Origin: Coriaria nepalensis
Lineage: Eukaryota; Streptophyta; Magnoliopsida; Cucurbitales; Coriariaceae
Reading direction: 5' to 3'
Length of the DNA: 64,000 nt
NCBI GenBank assembly: GCA_027186245.1
Contig: CP114486.1
Coordinates: forward strand, 8,508,501 to 8,572,500
The first letter of the stretch is position 1. The number at the start of each line of letters is the position of its first letter. The translations under genes were made by a program, and so were the position numbers. A model generated the notes under the pieces. It had not been told where the DNA came from. It saw nothing but the letters and a program-made list of their open reading frames with translations, and ran no database searches. This document shows, one piece after another, positions 62,418-64,000 of the stretch.

Positions 62418-63230
62418 GCTGTAATGCACAAAGAAACCCTGACCTCAAATCTGGCACCAAAACCAAAACAGAATCTTGGTTAATCTGACTCTGAACCTTT
62501 CCTATCAAAAGCTATCTGAATTTAGAACTAAGCACCTCAAAGTCATACTAATTAGTCCCATTGAGGACCTAATATTGCCGTGATCACGACCTGTATTCTC
62601 AAGTAATAACACTAATATAAGGAAAATTACATCCGTAATACTGCCACCCAATATGAACAGAAATTTTTCATCAATTGCTAAACCAAATGAAACCCTCATA
62701 GTTACCCAGACAAGTAGCCCAAAAATTGGAAGCAAAGTTACCCAGACAAGTAGAGAGAGCAGCTCTTAAGTCATTTTTAACTAATCCACCTACTCGGCCT
62801 ACATTTCTGTCCTTAATACGCAAATAAAACTAGCACGAAATTCCGCCATAGATGATTAGAAAACAAAAACCACTGCGAACAATTGAAAGAAACTAGAAAT
62901 CCAAATTCAGCCATTTATTACTAATAATTTTCAAATATTGAGTCGCAAAAACCACTGCGAACAGAATGCCACCATGAACGAGAAAAATAAAAACTCTAAT
63001 ATTCCGAACGCATTCGAGATTTCTAATAGTTGTAATTCGACTGTAATATGAATCTACTAGTTGGTTACGCGTATGTGAGAAGGAAGGGAGGTATACTGAG
63101 TGAAGAAAACTAGGGTTTGTGTGGCTACGAAGCTTTACCTTATAAGGAAAGTTTCTCGAAGGCTCTGCAAAATTCCCCCAAACGAATTCTCCGCTTTCTT
63201 TGCAGACTAAAGTAGTAGGAAAACAAATTG
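62418..63230 (-). other. NF-YA 5' leader with a 5'-UTR intron
   Basis: A 720-bp intron (63138-62419) is suggested in the 5' UTR: donor AAG|gtaaagc at 63139/63138 and acceptor tgcattacag|CCTC at 62419/62418, four bases before the start codon. The upstream leader exon covers about 63230-63139. The intron is AT-rich. The exact transcription start is not visible. Confidence 0.55.
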
Positions 63231-63239
63231 CCTTCAGTA

Positions 63240-63845
63240 AAAATTAACTACCCTATTTTCTATGCTACCTTCTTTACCATCCACAAGTTGTAGGGGTTAG
63301 CTGGTTTGCCCTCAGGTATTTGGATTATTCATTAAATTAGATGGTATAAATATTATCATATAATTTTTGGATTATTACTATAAATTATTTTTTATATAAA
63401 TATTTAATAAATTAAGAATATAAATATAAATTTAATTTTTAATACTAATTATAAATTATAAATTAATAATTTTTTACTTTACTTTAATTTTATTTTATTA
63501 TTATTAAATGAGTTGCTTATTTTAATTATAATTTAAATAATTTAAATTAATAATAATCTAAGCAATAATTAGACCGAATATATTGAACTTAAATTATGAC
63601 CACCTGTATATTTATAGTCATATAAACTAATATAAATAAAATTAATCAATATATATCCACAACATAAACATAATTTATTAATAGTTATCACATTCATTCA
63701 CCCCTTGTTCGGAAAGAGAATCATTATGTTGTTCTAATCGAGAGTAATATGTATAATAGACATTCATACTATCATCACGCCCAATCTGTGAGTAATTATA
63801 TTTATCATTTGTTGATTATTAAGAAATAATATAACATTAAAAATA
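63240..63845. other. AT-rich upstream region of NF-YA
   Basis: After about 60 bp of promoter-proximal sequence the DNA is nearly all A/T (63340-63670), without open frames. No clear element ends were found. Confidence 0.35.
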
Positions 63846-63849
63846 AAGA

Positions 63850-64000
63850 AGGCCCTATCGACTAATAGAGTCGAATGCTCAATCGACCTCATCAACTCAT
63901 ATAATTAAATTGCTCTACGATCTCATCGACCCCATTGACAAATGATGGGTTTTTGACCTCATCGACCCATAGAATAAACTAATAGTTATAAGTATACTAA
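63850..64000. repeat. Repeat related to the centre of the hAT-like element
   Basis: Contains tcgacctcatcaactcata, ctcatcgaccccattgac and ctcatcgacccatagaataa. The last matches, in reverse complement, the centre of the hAT-like element near 10870-10920 (ctcatcaacccatagagtaaac), including the following cta(a/g)(t/c)agttat. It is cut by the window end, so no terminal repeat can be seen. Confidence 0.5.

Overview
The window is nuclear DNA of a flowering plant, probably a eudicot. Its genes have many GT-AG introns, the encoded proteins are closest to plant families, the intergenic DNA is very AT-rich, and there is heavy Ty1/copia and Ty3/gypsy retrotransposon load. The species cannot be named from the sequence. 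About a quarter of the window is gene space and most of the rest is nested, decayed transposable-element DNA.

Layout. (1) 1-6452, plus strand: the last seven exons of a VPS3/TGFBRAP1-type vacuolar sorting gene, with a 2-bp frameshift in the second visible exon and transposon remnants in its introns. (2) About 7250-12614: a minus-strand gypsy remnant (RT, RNase H, second RNase H, plus a plant-mobile-domain fragment) interrupted by an 858-bp hAT-like element, then a copia-type LTR. (3) About 12960-19360: a decayed plus-strand copia copy with a 2.24-kb minus-strand solo LTR nested in it, followed by LTR-like sequence. (4) About 19360-30069: gypsy LTR-like DNA, then a nearly complete but inactive plus-strand chromovirus-like gypsy polyprotein, ending in two LTRs arranged as a large inverted repeat. 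(5) 31599-42226, minus strand: a complete CPSF30 gene of the long, YTH-domain type. (6) 42862-43112: an RPS25 pseudogene just upstream of CPSF30, on the opposite strand. (7) About 43330-58300: two copia copies in opposite orientations with LTRs, then unassigned repeat-like DNA including a 60-bp tandem repeat. (8) 59017-63230, minus strand: a complete NF-YA gene. (9) 63240-64000: AT-rich DNA ending in a repeat related to the inside of the hAT element.

The three host genes act in separate processes: endosome/vacuole tethering, mRNA 3'-end formation with m6A reading, and CCAAT-box transcription. CPSF30 and NF-YA are both on the minus strand and their Arabidopsis counterparts (At1g30460 and At1g30500) are also close together, which suggests an old linkage stretched here by transposon insertion. 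I saw no clear evidence of a new molecular system. The points most worth a second look are the VPS3 frameshift, the CPSF30 alternative 3' end with clustered AATAAA signals, the palindromic LTR pair, and the two short elements with good target-site duplications.
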